This document shows, piece after piece, positions 33,501 through 41,964 of a stretch of DNA of 64,000 bases. The stretch spans positions 234,916,944-234,980,943 of the forward strand of contig CP136061.1 in NCBI GenBank assembly GCA_032622095.1. Direction: 5' to 3'. Below the pieces are notes generated by a model. The model saw nothing but the letters and a program-made list of their open reading frames with translations. It made no database searches and had not been told where the DNA came from. A program made the translations under genes and the position numbers. Position 1 is the first letter of the stretch, and each line of letters opens with the position of its first letter. Origin of the DNA: Siphonodentalium dalli. Taxonomy: Eukaryota > Mollusca > Scaphopoda > Gadilida > Siphonodentaliidae.

Positions 33501-35310
33501 TTGATAAATCAAAGATACTGAAAATAGTTGAGCCGAGTAACTTGGACGATATTTCTGTAAAACTAGGCATAGACCATTTTAATGGAATGGAAACATCATT
33601 GAGTTTTCTGAGATCGATTACCAATCGATAATTGGGAGTACCATTGGGATTGGGTGTGGCTTTGCGTATGAGGAGACTGGGAAATCCCCACGATGAGTGG
33701 GCAGTGGGTCTAATAATGTCTGCATCTAATAAATTTATTATCTCAGCAGCCATAATTCGTTGTTTGTTCAGTGGTGTCGGATATTTTTTGCAAAAAATAG
33801 GTAAAGTATTTGGTTTGAGGTCGATTTTCATTTTAATTTTTGGACAATATCCTATCTTGTTTATGTCATTTGTAAAAACATCAGGGTATTGTGATACTAG
33901 TTGCAATATCTGCTGTTTAAGGTGTTGAGGTGCCACGATATCATTGACAGATATAGGTTGAGTCTTGGTGACTGGAGGGTTAATGTCTTGCCGGTCACCT
34001 ATGGTGTTTATACTGTGTTTGTTTGGCGGAGATGAGTTAATGTTTTGCTCATCGGATGCCGTGCATATCATTTGCTCTTGAGTGCCAAATGCCTGTGCTA
34101 TCACACGGCCTTTCCTAATGGACATATGTGACGCCGATTGGTTTTCTATCATGACGCAAATATTGGGATTATTTGCATCTGCTAGCGTGTCGGTTACATG
34201 TACATTTGGTTCGTGTTCGAAAATGGACATGTTACCTTTGCCTATTCGGATTATAGGTGTGTTAAACATATCATTTGGCCCTATGAGTCTGCCTGTTATG
34301 ATGGCGCATGAGTGGGGTGATAATGAAACGTTATTTGTTGATCGGATGAGTGATGCAATGTGACCATCCCTTAACATCGGGTATAATTGATTCTGTATTC
34401 TGAATTTTTCTAGATCAAAGTAAAGTCTAATACTGTGTTGTTTCATAAAATCGCGCCCTAAAATGCAAGGACGTGACAAGGTTGCACATATGACAAATTT
34501 GTGAGTAAGAATGAGTTTTCCGATTCTAAATGTGAGATGTGTGGATCCAAAAACTTTCATTGGTGTACCATCGGCTGATGTGAGTAACACATGTTCTTTA
34601 ATTAAAGGTGGTCGATTTGGCATGGATCTATAAATGTCGTATTTCAAGCAACTGGTGGTTGCCCCGGAGTCTAATAGTGATCTAATCCGTTGTTTGTGTG
34701 TTTTAATGATAGTTGAGCATGGTGTTTGGTTTAGAGCACCATCTGTCATATCACTTGGATATTTAAGTACTGGTATAGTGTGTTGTATGGGTTTGACTGG
34801 TGGTATTATAGGGTTAATTGCAGTATTGGAATGTGATTCGCGAGAACTGGTGCATGTTGATTTTCTTTTGGATGATGAGTAAGAATTAGTAATGTGTTGG
34901 TGCTTGGGCTTTTCAAGGCGATTCAGGGTTTTAAATTGGGGAGGAAAGGTTAAATCCAGAAGTGGTGAGATAGACTTATTGGAAGAATTATGAAATCTGG
35001 GTTTCATAGAGGAACACCTGCTATGGCAGAAAGTGGTATGTGTTACGTGCCTGTGGCGAGGGAGATCAAGTGGAGGCCGCGTACGGTAATTAATATATCG
35101 TTGGTTTTGGCAGTTTGGTGGTAGCGTGGGGTAATGATTAATGGACTGCAGCTGTGAATTATAGACTCTATGCTTTTGAGATTCGTATGTTCGATGATCT
35201 TTAGCATATCTATGATTGTGGTTGTATATTGTGCTAATTTGATGTGTTATTGGACTCATTGCCTTGCGTTGGTGGGTGGGGGTGAAATTTTTGATGCAAT
35301 GAGTCCTCAT
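30562..35310 (-). CDS. pol: Pol polyprotein (protease, RT, RNase H, integrase)
   Basis: 1582 codons. Protease: LLDSGATTS at residues 212-220. Reverse transcriptase: YRLVIDLRKLN (571-581), IFDLSNAYH with the first catalytic Asp near 601, and FVDD at 661-664 in place of the common YxDD. RNase H: TVDAS (near 810), EKEA, TDH and a final Asp near 925. Integrase: H-x3-H…C-x2-C zinc finger (about 1065-1102), then D1130, D1191 and E1227, the last two separated by 35 residues, followed by a GPY/F-like YEPFWRILK. About 200 basic residues precede the protease. The ATG at 35310 overlaps the gag stop, but pol is more likely made by -1 frameshifting from gag. A 170-residue polar C-terminal extension follows the integrase. 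Frame is fully open, consistent with recent activity. Confidence 0.93.
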   Translation of the reverse strand: MRTHCIKNFTPTHQRKAMSPITHQISTIYNHNHRYAKDHRTYESQKHRVYNSQLQSINHYPTLPPNCQNQRYINYRTRPPLDLPRHRHVTHTTFCHSRCSSMKPRFHNSSNKSISPLLDLTFPPQFKTLNRLEKPKHQHITNSYSSSKRKSTCTSSRESHSNTAINPIIPPVKPIQHTIPVLKYPSDMTDGALNQTPCSTIIKTHKQRIRSLLDSGATTSCLKYDIYRSMPNRPPLIKEHVLLTSADGTPMKVFGSTHLTFRIGKLILTHKFVICATLSRPCILGRDFMKQHSIRLYFDLEKFRIQNQLYPMLRDGHIASLIRSTNNVSLSPHSCAIITGRLIGPNDMFNTPIIRIGKGNMSIFEHEPNVHVTDTLADANNPNICVMIENQSASHMSIRKGRVIAQAFGTQEQMICTASDEQNINSSPPNKHSINTIGDRQDINPPVTKTQPISVNDIVAPQHLKQQILQLVSQYPDVFTNDINKIGYCPKIKMKIDLKPNTLPIFCKKYPTPLNKQRIMAAEIINLLDADIIRPTAHSSWGFPSLLIRKATPNPNGTPNYRLVIDLRKLNDVSIPLKWSMPSFTEISSKLLGSTIFSIFDLSNAYHVIGVVPEDVPILTMNTSEGQYSYQRAPMGYVSSSGYFLKLMNMALHDLPFVEGFVDDLICHSSDPQTHIQQLTKLFDRLREYGLIVKLSKSKFCQPQVKFLGHIISDKGTSPDPERISIIKSLPPPKSVKEVRRLLGILNFYRSYSPTFASTALPLIKLTAKYAKFVWDAPCQTAFDALKESLATAPILAYPNPDKLFILTVDASIHSIGAILSQYAHSQDDKHVELPIAFASKKLNKSQRNYSVTEKEAFAIYTFARQFKFYLQGSQVEIKTDHLPLIHMFKKQDLINTKIQKWFLEISALNPKITYIKGTNNVTADFCSRINPDTHPCINSCTDSDPNPPTNPLVQDINILDMKDIQEFSKQKKQPKQKTDSDPPVDLDDSPVLPPITNIRDEQSGDHTISEIIKQMQSTNIPEKLAKTFILKDGILHYISIYNDIPKLRIYITDKIAQEVISQYHSLGHRAVQSLYATIRNRYYTPQLFAKIVTYINNCHTCRQRNAYNPKIPLQPVTAPSRPGQLIAIDLMGPFSPKTQSGNRFILTIIDQFSLHTLAYALPNKMVDTILERLNSEYFTLFGSVEEILTDNGSEFVNSTFTEFCKYYHINHRLTSFYRPQSNGKSERSHRSLASIISTITQANVENWDLYLNYASQAMNFHCSSVHTHSPFFLTFFREPQISIDRILTHREKYLGEDFLATTLQNQHIIFKTTKSLLETASRNHKQNKGGSIPTFKIGQSVYYKIHQPNHKFSFKYEPFWRILKQTSPISYILRHDLSAKLTKSHAKHIKPSPIDWPTPQIPNHLKNKRHNRFAFPPSEASVDNNSSQSTLESDDDLKTTAIKRAQLERSNTDDSSSIPLAELANRLMASKHFNKTDSQSPPDLSPSDQSRPQTQEPNIIKHKLITQNSYSTTPDTKSDRADNKRGRHRKLYSPYSKHTPKDSSFSNSFQYTSPDSRSTNWSNESTETYDLYQMTTDIEHS

Positions 35311-35319
35311 CTGTTTAAA
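35252..35319 (-). promoter_or_regulatory. -1 ribosomal frameshift signal at the gag-pol junction
   Basis: On the minus strand TTTAAAC (35319-35313) is in the correct gag phase (T TTA AAC). A 6-nt spacer AGATGA, which includes the gag stop, separates it from GGACTCATTGC (35306-35296). This arm is exactly complementary to GCAATGAGTCC (35262-35252) across a 33-nt loop. UUUAAAC plus a 5-9-nt spacer plus a stable stem is the textbook -1 signal, and the shift leads precisely into the pol frame. Confidence 0.85.
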
Positions 35320-36449
35320 AATTGGTTGTTATTTTGAGCCCGACGTCTGCATTGGTCTGTGGTATGATTGTTTAATCTGCAGTATGTACAGAAGAGAGGT
35401 CGTTGAGCTGTTGTAGTATATCTTGCATCCATGGTCTGGATGCGGTTTGGATGGGAGACCCTTGGTTCAGAGTAGGGGTGGTGAGAATTTGAAGGTTGGC
35501 GCCTGTGGGGGTGATCATTGATTCGGTGTCTGTCTTTGGATTGACGGGGGTTGTAAGTGGATTGTGATGGCCCTCTTGGAATGTGCCGATGGTTATTGTC
35601 GATATCCATTGGTTGAGGGGATTGTAACTGTGGGAATTGGTTATAATCATTATGATGTTCACCGTAACGTAAGCGATAGCGTTGCCGAAGGTTCATTTCG
35701 CGTAGGGCGATATCAGTAGCTCTATCAAGCGTTATGGGGTCGTCTTTGAGAAGTCTGAATTTAATACTAGAGTCGCGAATACCGTCGGAAAAAAATGCTA
35801 CTAATTGTGTTTGCACTGCTCTTGTGTTAATTTCATCAGTATACGCGTGTTTAGCAAGGGTACGTATGCGTTCTGCAAACATGGCAATTGTTTCCGTATG
35901 TCTCTGCCTAATGGCTCGTAATGAGGAAATGGCTTGAGGCGAATCAGTTATGGAACTGAATAATGAGCGTAACTGTGATTTCAGATCGGTCCAGGTGAAC
36001 GTGAATTTTCCGTCTGTGTTATTTTCATTTATGAAGTGTTGAATAAATTCAGAAACTTGAGATTTACATGTCTGAGCGGCAATTTTTATGATAGTCTCAT
36101 CTTGTGCCGAAATTGCGCGGGAGTATTTTTCCACCGCATGGACCCATTGGGGAAAAGCGTCAGGCTTGCCATCGAAGGGTTCAATAATGGAATTCATTCC
36201 CAGCAGTGCTGTTATTGTTGTCTGTGTTTTTAAACTTTCAGTCTGGTCGCGGATGGAACTAGTGAAATGGCTAATTTCATGGGTAAGCCGCGACAATAGC
36301 AAGTTCTGATTATCTTTGCCCATTTCATTAGTAATGTCTGTGTGGGGGGGTCTGGCGGTTGATCGGTCCGTTTCCCTGTTTAATTCAAGGTGATGCTGAT
36401 AATTGGTTGGATGAAAATAATCGCTGCTCTGCGGAGGTGGTGACTCCAT
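35307..36449 (-). CDS. gag: Gag polyprotein
   Basis: 380 residues. The central part (about 85-255: FDGKPDAFPQWV…FF.DGIRD) matches the retrotransposon-gag capsid style. The C-terminal third is polar and His/Pro/Arg-rich, ending in one CCHC zinc knuckle, C354-x2-C357-x4-H362-x4-C367, that would bind genomic RNA. The start at 36449 is the first Met of the frame, 14 bases after the stop of the upstream ORF. The stop TGA (35309-35307) lies two codons after the slippery site. Assembles the particle; expressed in excess of Gag-Pol if frameshifting operates. Confidence 0.9.
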   Translation of the reverse strand: MESPPPQSSDYFHPTNYQHHLELNRETDRSTARPPHTDITNEMGKDNQNLLLSRLTHEISHFTSSIRDQTESLKTQTTITALLGMNSIIEPFDGKPDAFPQWVHAVEKYSRAISAQDETIIKIAAQTCKSQVSEFIQHFINENNTDGKFTFTWTDLKSQLRSLFSSITDSPQAISSLRAIRQRHTETIAMFAERIRTLAKHAYTDEINTRAVQTQLVAFFSDGIRDSSIKFRLLKDDPITLDRATDIALREMNLRQRYRLRYGEHHNDYNQFPQLQSPQPMDIDNNHRHIPRGPSQSTYNPRQSKDRHRINDHPHRRQPSNSHHPYSEPRVSHPNRIQTMDARYTTTAQRPLFCTYCRLNNHTTDQCRRRAQNNNQFLNR

Positions 36450-36463
36450 TATGTTATTAAGGA

Positions 36464-36955
36464 TTAACGGTGTCTGTTTTGGGATCTATGGTATGGGTGC
36501 GAAATATGTTGTATTTTTTTCCAAGTGCCGGGGCGGTGTATTATGCGATTCAGGTGTATTTGACACGATTCAGGTGATTTATTAGGATGTTTTATGGGAA
36601 TTGCCGCGACTATAGAGTTGACGATAAGTTTTGGATAATCCGTAAAATGAGCCGGAAATGTATGCCACTCGTTCCAAGAATCTAGTGTATGTCCTGAGTA
36701 GTTATTTGTAATCATACAACGCACGTATAAGCGGATTGTATCTTGCGTTATATCAATGCGAATGGGATTGCAATATTTAATGAGTTGTGGCGATAAAGTT
36801 ATTTGGTGGGGTAAAGCGTATCTACAGTAAGTTTTAAAATTAAGAACTGAATGTTGTTTGTAAGAGGTGGGTGGTATGGGCTGATCGTTTGAAGCATGTA
36901 TTGTAGTAGGATGGGTAGGTAGTGTAGGTGTAGTAGAATCAGGTGATGTGTCCAT
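36464..36955 (-). CDS. Pre-gag ORF of unknown function
   Basis: 163 residues, sense to gag-pol and ending 14 bases before the gag ATG. A Thr/Pro-rich N-terminus (1-40) is followed by a more ordered region containing YCRYALP, RLYVRCMI and LIVNSIVAAIPI, then a basic C-terminus. No signal peptide, zinc finger or family recognised. Its place between leader and gag is unusual. It could be a matrix-like Gag module separated from capsid, or an independent leader protein; if it is translated from the same RNA, gag would need reinitiation, leaky scanning or splicing. A pyrimidine-rich CTCCTTTTTTTTTC lies just upstream of its ATG. Confidence 0.55.
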   Translation of the reverse strand: MDTSPDSTTPTLPTHPTTIHASNDQPIPPTSYKQHSVLNFKTYCRYALPHQITLSPQLIKYCNPIRIDITQDTIRLYVRCMITNNYSGHTLDSWNEWHTFPAHFTDYPKLIVNSIVAAIPIKHPNKSPESCQIHLNRIIHRPGTWKKIQHISHPYHRSQNRHR

Positions 36956-37619
36956 AACCCACGTGAAAAAAAAAGGAGTAAAAGAATGCTAAAAATAGGG
37001 GGTGTGCAATTTGACAGCAAATGGGAAAGAAAAGATGGTCACTCACCAATTTCCGAGAAGAATAATGTGCACAAGTCTGTGATGATGAATGATGTACAGA
37101 ATGTTCTTGTCGTGTTTATTGGAAGCCGAAGGTTGTCCAAATCGGATGTTAATGTTTATGTGGATCTGAATCTGGTCTGCAAGAGGCGTGAGTAATGTTT
37201 TTAGCTGGATACACGATGTGAGCTGGTTGTATGAGAATAAAAGGTTGATTCGTCTGTGTCAGATGAGTATGTATGCGGTTCTGTGTGTCCGAAGGGTTGG
37301 TGTGCGGTCCTGTGTGTCCGAAGGGTTGGTGTGCGGTCCTGTGTGTCCGAAGGGTTGGTATGCGGTCCTGTGTGTCCGAAGGGTTGGTATGCGGTCCTGT
37401 GTGTCCGAAGGGTTCCTGTGTGTCCGAATGGTTGAGTTATGGTTGACCGGTGCAGTGGTCTAGTGTGTGAGACTGTCTATCCGTGGCTGGAGTGTAAGGC
37501 TGTATCCCCGTGGTTGAGTAGCGGTTTGAGATTGTTTCTGCTCTGTAGTGATCGTCTAGTGGCCGAGACTTCAAGTTGTGTGGTGAGACGTAGAACTGTT
37601 CACGGTACCATTAATACTA
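36956..37619 (-). other. Retroelement leader with 29-bp minisatellite
   Basis: The untranslated region between 5' LTR and first ORF. Contains the tandem array at 37275-37434. Ten bases inside the LTR edge the minus strand reads TGGTACCGTGAACAG, which starts with TGG as primer-binding sites do, but I could not match it to a tRNA 3' end with confidence. Confidence 0.55.
37275..37434. repeat. 29-bp tandem repeat in the leader
   Basis: Units start at 37275, 37304, 37333, 37362 and 37391 (GCGGTCCTGTGTGTCCGAAG…), the last followed by a truncated unit. The array lies in the element's 5' leader, where packaging signals are usually found. Confidence 0.85.
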
Positions 37620-38073
37620 TGTGAGGTAATGACACATATATATAGTAGGTACAAGTCTTTATTATGTTGTGAATAAGATATGCAGTGTGTACAAATATAA
37701 TGATCAATAGTCGCCGCGAATTGGTGTTCCCGAATGGGTGATGCCTGGTGTGAATGATGCCTGGATATGATCTAGGTATGAGATGAGTCTAGTGAAAGCA
37801 TGATGTGATGGGATGTAGTTGTTTCTTATATACTATTTGGGATGCATATTAGATGAGGTGTTTGGCAATACACATCGGGATTGGTTCTTCCGTTATGGTC
37901 ATCTCCCTTGACCATATTTGGGAGCCATCTTCATTGTGTGTATATCTTCGCTGAGAGTAAGACGTGTGAGGTTTCGAGAACCGAACACGAATATCTGAGT
38001 TTGGGGTTTTATATATTGGACATTCGTATAGTTTGAATCAAGTTGTGAGATTATAATGGGTAGTTATCTCACA
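37620..38073 (-). repeat. 5' LTR
   Basis: 454 bp. TATATAAG at 37832-37825 and AATAAA at 37663-37658 on the minus strand. Differs from the 3' LTR by two substitutions and one missing G. Confidence 0.9.
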
Positions 38074-38326
38074 CAATTCGTTCGAAAGTACGGAAATGCA
38101 TAATATGCAAACGTCTTAGAACAACATATAAGAGTAAACGAAAATCTAGACTTTGTCCTAATGGCGGCCATTTTGAATTGTCATTTTAGGTTAGAAATAA
38201 TTATTTGTTGAGTTGCCAACATTGTTTTTTGGAATCAGGTTACAAATTACATTTAGACACAACTGTCTATACCATTTGAAGGATACGTTTCCAGCATATT
38301 TCACTTTCTGCCATTTAAGACCGTAA
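38074..38326 (+). repeat. RepA right arm, part 2
   Basis: Continues RepA after the LTR element (CAATTCGTTCGAAAGTACGG…), passes ATGGCGGCCATTTTG into the next unit, and is cut at GACCGTAA by the Helitron-like array. Confidence 0.8.
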
Positions 38327-39068
38327 TCTATTATATATTTTGGAAGATCTGTGCGTGTGTGTGTGTGTGTATGTGGGTGTGTGTGTGTGTGTGTGGTCTG
38401 TGTGTTCGCGATGAACTCGAAAACGACCGAGCCGATTTCGATGAAACTTGGTATGTGGTGGTATTTTCGACCGGGAACGGGCATAGGCCTATTATTTTTC
38501 AGATCCGAGCTCAACTTTTCACGTGCCGAGGTCAAATCTGTTTTTACGCCGTTTTGCGCTAATATATTTCAGTTCGGTTCTCACAAATCGATTCGATATA
38601 GCGCGAATAATAAATTGCCAGTCATATAATTTGCACGGTTAGAATCTGTGGCGCTTCATCTTTCCAATGATGTATCACACGCCTGTGTACGTTTAAAGTT
38701 TCTACCTTAATTATCGGGAAGAACACAGGACCATGCTTCGCTCATCGAAAAACATTGCGTAAATATATTACGCCATCAACAGATCGTGACGTGTCGCGTT
38801 AACTCTTAACCGGCTGATGTCGCGTTAACTCATCACCGCCGAGGTATCCGCAAATGACATTGTGCTATATATCTCGAAAACGGGTGGAGCTATCGACTTG
38901 AAATTTGGTATGTGTATGTATCTTGCCCCGGATACGAATTTTATCGGGTCGCCGAGCCCGTGCGAAGCCAGCTTCGCGCATGCGCAGACCAGATCTCGTA
39001 AACGGGTGGAGTTATCAACTTGAAATTTGGTTTTTGAATAGCCCGGACGAAGTCGGGTCACCTTCTAG
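38327..39068 (+). mobile_element. Helitron-like unit 1
   Basis: Begins TCTATTATATATTTTGGAAG after an A and ends with the hairpin CCCGGACGAAGTCGGG, then TCACCTTCTAG followed by T. 5'-TC, a 3' hairpin, CTAG and insertion between A and T are Helitron hallmarks. Starts with a GT microsatellite and a block TTCGCGATGAACTCGAAAAC. No Rep/helicase gene: non-autonomous. Confidence 0.6.
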
Positions 39069-40000
39069 TCTATTATATATTTTGGAAGATCTGTGTGTGT
39101 GTGTGTGTGTCTGTGTGTGTGTTCGCGATGAACTCGAAAACGGCCGAGCCGATTTCGATGAAACTTGGTATGTGGGGGTATTTTCGCCCGGGGGGGGGGG
39201 GGTGGCATGGGCCTATTAATTTTCAGATCCGAGGTCAACTTTTCACGTGCCGAGGTCAAATCTGTTTTTACGCTGTGTTACGGGACTTTCATTTTAGTTC
39301 GGTGCTTACAAATCGATTCGAAACAGCGCGAATAATAAAATGCCAGTCATAATAATGACACTGTGAGACTCTTTCGTGTTTCCTCTTTCCAACGATATAT
39401 AATGCGTATGTATCCGTTTTAGTTATCTGCCTCAATTAACAAGAAGAAGTGGTACTATCTTCCATCAGGATAAAAACAATGCGTAACTTCTATATGACGT
39501 CGTTAGAGGTCATAACGTTAGATCACGTTAACGCTTAACCGGCCGATGCATTTGACTGTTTCAGACGTCTTGGCGATATCTCTGGCACCGATGGTAATTT
39601 ATCTTTACGTTGAAACTTGATAATTAATGAGCGTGTGTATATGAGGCGCGTTTATATACTTGAGTGGAAATCAAATCGGGTTAAACTGGCGGATTTTTAC
39701 GGACGAAATTTGATGCATAGGGTATCTCGGTATCCGCTGGGCCGATTTCCCGGTATCCGCTGGGCCGATTTCCACCATTTTTTGGGGTGTTGGTGTTTGA
39801 CCCCACCTGACCTTGACCTTCAAAATGGTCAATTCAAGGTCAAATCGGGTAAAACCGGATGGATTTCGACGGGTACTTTCGTCGGGTGCTTTTGTTCGGG
39901 CACTGTGTTTTATACGGGTCAAATCGTGACCCCACTTGACCTTGGCCTTCAAAATAGACAATTCAATTTCAAACCCGGACGAAGTCGGGTCACCCTCTAG
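39069..40000 (+). mobile_element. Helitron-like unit 2
   Basis: Head-to-tail with unit 1: TCTATTATAT start, hairpin and CTAG end. Interior has imperfect repeats of GACCTTGACCTTCAAAAT and GGCCGATTTC. Contains a G12 run near 39191. Confidence 0.6.
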
Positions 40001-40776
40001 TCTATTATATATTTTGGAAGATCTGTCTGTGTATCTGTGGTCGGTCTGTGGTCTGTGTGTTCGCGATGAACTCGAAAACGGCCGACCCGATTTCGATGAA
40101 ACTTGGTATGTGGGGGTATTTTCGGCCGGGGGTGGCATAGGCATATTTATTTTCAGATCCGAGGTCAACTTTTCACGTGCCGAGGTCAAATCTGTTTTTA
40201 CGCTGTGTTACGGGACTTTCATTTGAGTTCGGTGCTTACAAATCGATTCGAAACAGCGCGAATAATTAAATGCCAGTCATAATAATGACACTGTGAGAAT
40301 CTTTCGTGTTTCCTCTTTCCAACGATATATAATGCGTATGTATCCGTTTTAGTTATCTGCCTCAATTATCAAGAAGAAGTGGTACTATCTTCCATCAGGA
40401 TAAAAACAATGCGTAACTTCTATGACGTCGTTAGAGTTCATAACGTTAGATCACGTTAACGCTTAACCGGCCGATGCATTTGACTGTTTCAGACGTCTTG
40501 GCGATATCTCGGGCACCGATGGTAATTTATCTTTACGTTGAAACTTGATAATTAATGAGCGTGTGTATATGAGGCGCGTTTATATACTTGAGTGGAAATC
40601 AAATCGGGTTAAAATGTCAAATCGGGTAAAACCGGATTGATTTCGACGGGTACTTTTGTCGGGTATTTTTGTTAGGGCAGTGTTTTGGACGGGTCAAATC
40701 GTGACCCCACTTGACCTTGGCCTTCAAAATAGACAATTCAAGGTCAAACCCCGGACGAAGTCGGGTCACCTTCGAG
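40001..40776 (+). mobile_element. Helitron-like unit 3
   Basis: Closely related to unit 2 over most of its length (for example the GACGTCGTTAGAG…CACGTTAACGCTTAACCGGC stretch near 40425-40470), with an internal deletion. The terminal CTAG has become CGAG. Confidence 0.6.
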
Positions 40777-41359
40777 TCTATTATATATTTTGGAAGATCT
40801 GTGTGTGTGTGTGTCTGTCTGTCTGTGTGTTCGCGATGAACTCGAAAACGGCCCACCCGATTTCGATGAAACTTGGTATGTGGGGATATTTTCGGCCGGG
40901 GACGAACATAGGCATATTAATTTGTCCGTGTGACATCGGGTCATTTCAAGGTCAAACGCCCGAATATCACGGGATTTCGATGAAACTTGGTATGTGGGAG
41001 TACTTTCTTATGGCGAGTCTCATAAGCATATTCATTTGCCAGTGCGACGTGACCTTGACTTTGAAATCGGGTAACTTCAAGGTAAAATCGCCAATTTTGA
41101 TGGGATTTCGACGAAATTTGATACGTGGGGATACTTTTGTCCACTGATTGTTTTGGACTGGTCCAATCGTGACCCCGACCAGACCTTGACCTTCAAAATT
41201 ATCAATTCAAGGTCAAATTGGGTAAAACCGGATGGATTTCGACCGGCACGTTTGTCGGGTACTTTTGTCCGGGCAGTGTTTTTGGACTGGTCAAATCGTG
41301 ACCCCACTTGACCTTGACCTTAAAAATGGACAATTCAAGGTCAAAGCCCGGACGAAGTC
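40777..41359 (+). mobile_element. Helitron-like unit 4, 3' truncated
   Basis: Same start. It ends in half a hairpin (CCCGGACGAAGTC) and lacks GGG…CTAG; RepA resumes directly. Confidence 0.55.
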
Positions 41360-41545
41360 ATTTAAAAAATTCGCCTTTTTTGTAATTTTTTGGGCATAAA
41401 TGGAGTTAAATGTCAAACAGGTTCACTTTAAATTACCACATTTGATTTGTGTATACTTCCTCTTGTTCCAGTTCGTTCGAAAGTACGGAAATACTCAACA
41501 TTCGAACGTCTTAGAGCAACATATAACAACAAACGTAAAGTTACC
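41360..41545 (+). repeat. RepA right arm, part 3
   Basis: Resumes where 38326 left off (AAATTCGCCTTTTTT, GGGCATAAATGG, GTTCGTTCGAAAGTACGG) and ends at ACAACATATAACAACAAACG, the same point in the repeat where a unit boundary falls. Confidence 0.75.
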
Positions 41546-41830
41546 CATATAAAAATTTACCCGGGTAAAACTGGGGGTTTATCCGGTTTAATCCATGATA
41601 AACCCCGGTTCACCCGGGTAAAATAATATTCTACCCAGGTAAACCCCAATTAAAAAGTCATTATACCGGGGTTAATCCAGGTGTATAAAACCTATATCGA
41701 GATTTACCCGGGTGTCATCCATTTGGTAGGGATTTACCCAGGTGTTTCTCCATCTCATGGTATACCCAGGTGTTTATCCATCTCATGATATACCGGGGTG
41801 TTTTACTGTCCATTATGGCAAAAAAGTTAC
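41546..41830 (+). repeat. ACCCGGGT/ACCCAGGTGT-rich cluster
   Basis: About 10 degenerate repeats of TTTACCCGGGTAAA, ACCCCGGTT and ACCCAGGTGTTT…CCATCTCATG in both orientations, many self-complementary at CCCGGG. No coding capacity. Confidence 0.7.
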
Positions 41831-41964
41831 CAACAGGAGCGAACTTGAATACGCATTTTCGACCAAGCCTTGGTGCTCAAACCTTAAATTACAACAACAT
41901 ATTTCACATGTATAGTTTGGATTACCATTACATTAATTAATTAATTAATACCAGGTGTAAATCC

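Larger units (their letters stand above)
22442..38073 (-). mobile_element. 15.6-kb Ty3/gypsy-type retroelement with env and antisense genes
   Basis: Complete element on the minus strand: 5' LTR 37620-38073, leader, pre-gag ORF, gag, pol, a 4.5-kb region carrying two plus-strand genes, broken env, polypurine tract, 3' LTR 22442-22896. LTRs begin TGTGAG and end CTCACA and differ at two substitutions and one single-base gap over 455 bases, so insertion was recent. Flanks share CAAT (22438-22441 and 38074-38077), or ACAAT if the last A of the LTR is counted. PR-RT-RNaseH-IN order and an F-type env point to the gypsy/errantivirus side of Metaviridae. Usual members are 5-9 kb; the excess lies mainly between pol and env and 3' of env. 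Confidence 0.9.

Noticed and set aside
37188-37463. Plus-strand ORF with repeated CVRRVG-like segments
   Set aside because: It is the translation of the 29-bp leader minisatellite.
37597-37611. Primer-binding site
   Set aside because: Starts TGG at a suitable place but is nine to ten bases from the LTR, and I could not match it to a tRNA 3' end; mentioned only in the leader entry.
38191-41307. ORFs across the Helitron-like array
   Set aside because: Near-identical frames recur in each unit with stops and no known domain; they reflect the repeated DNA.
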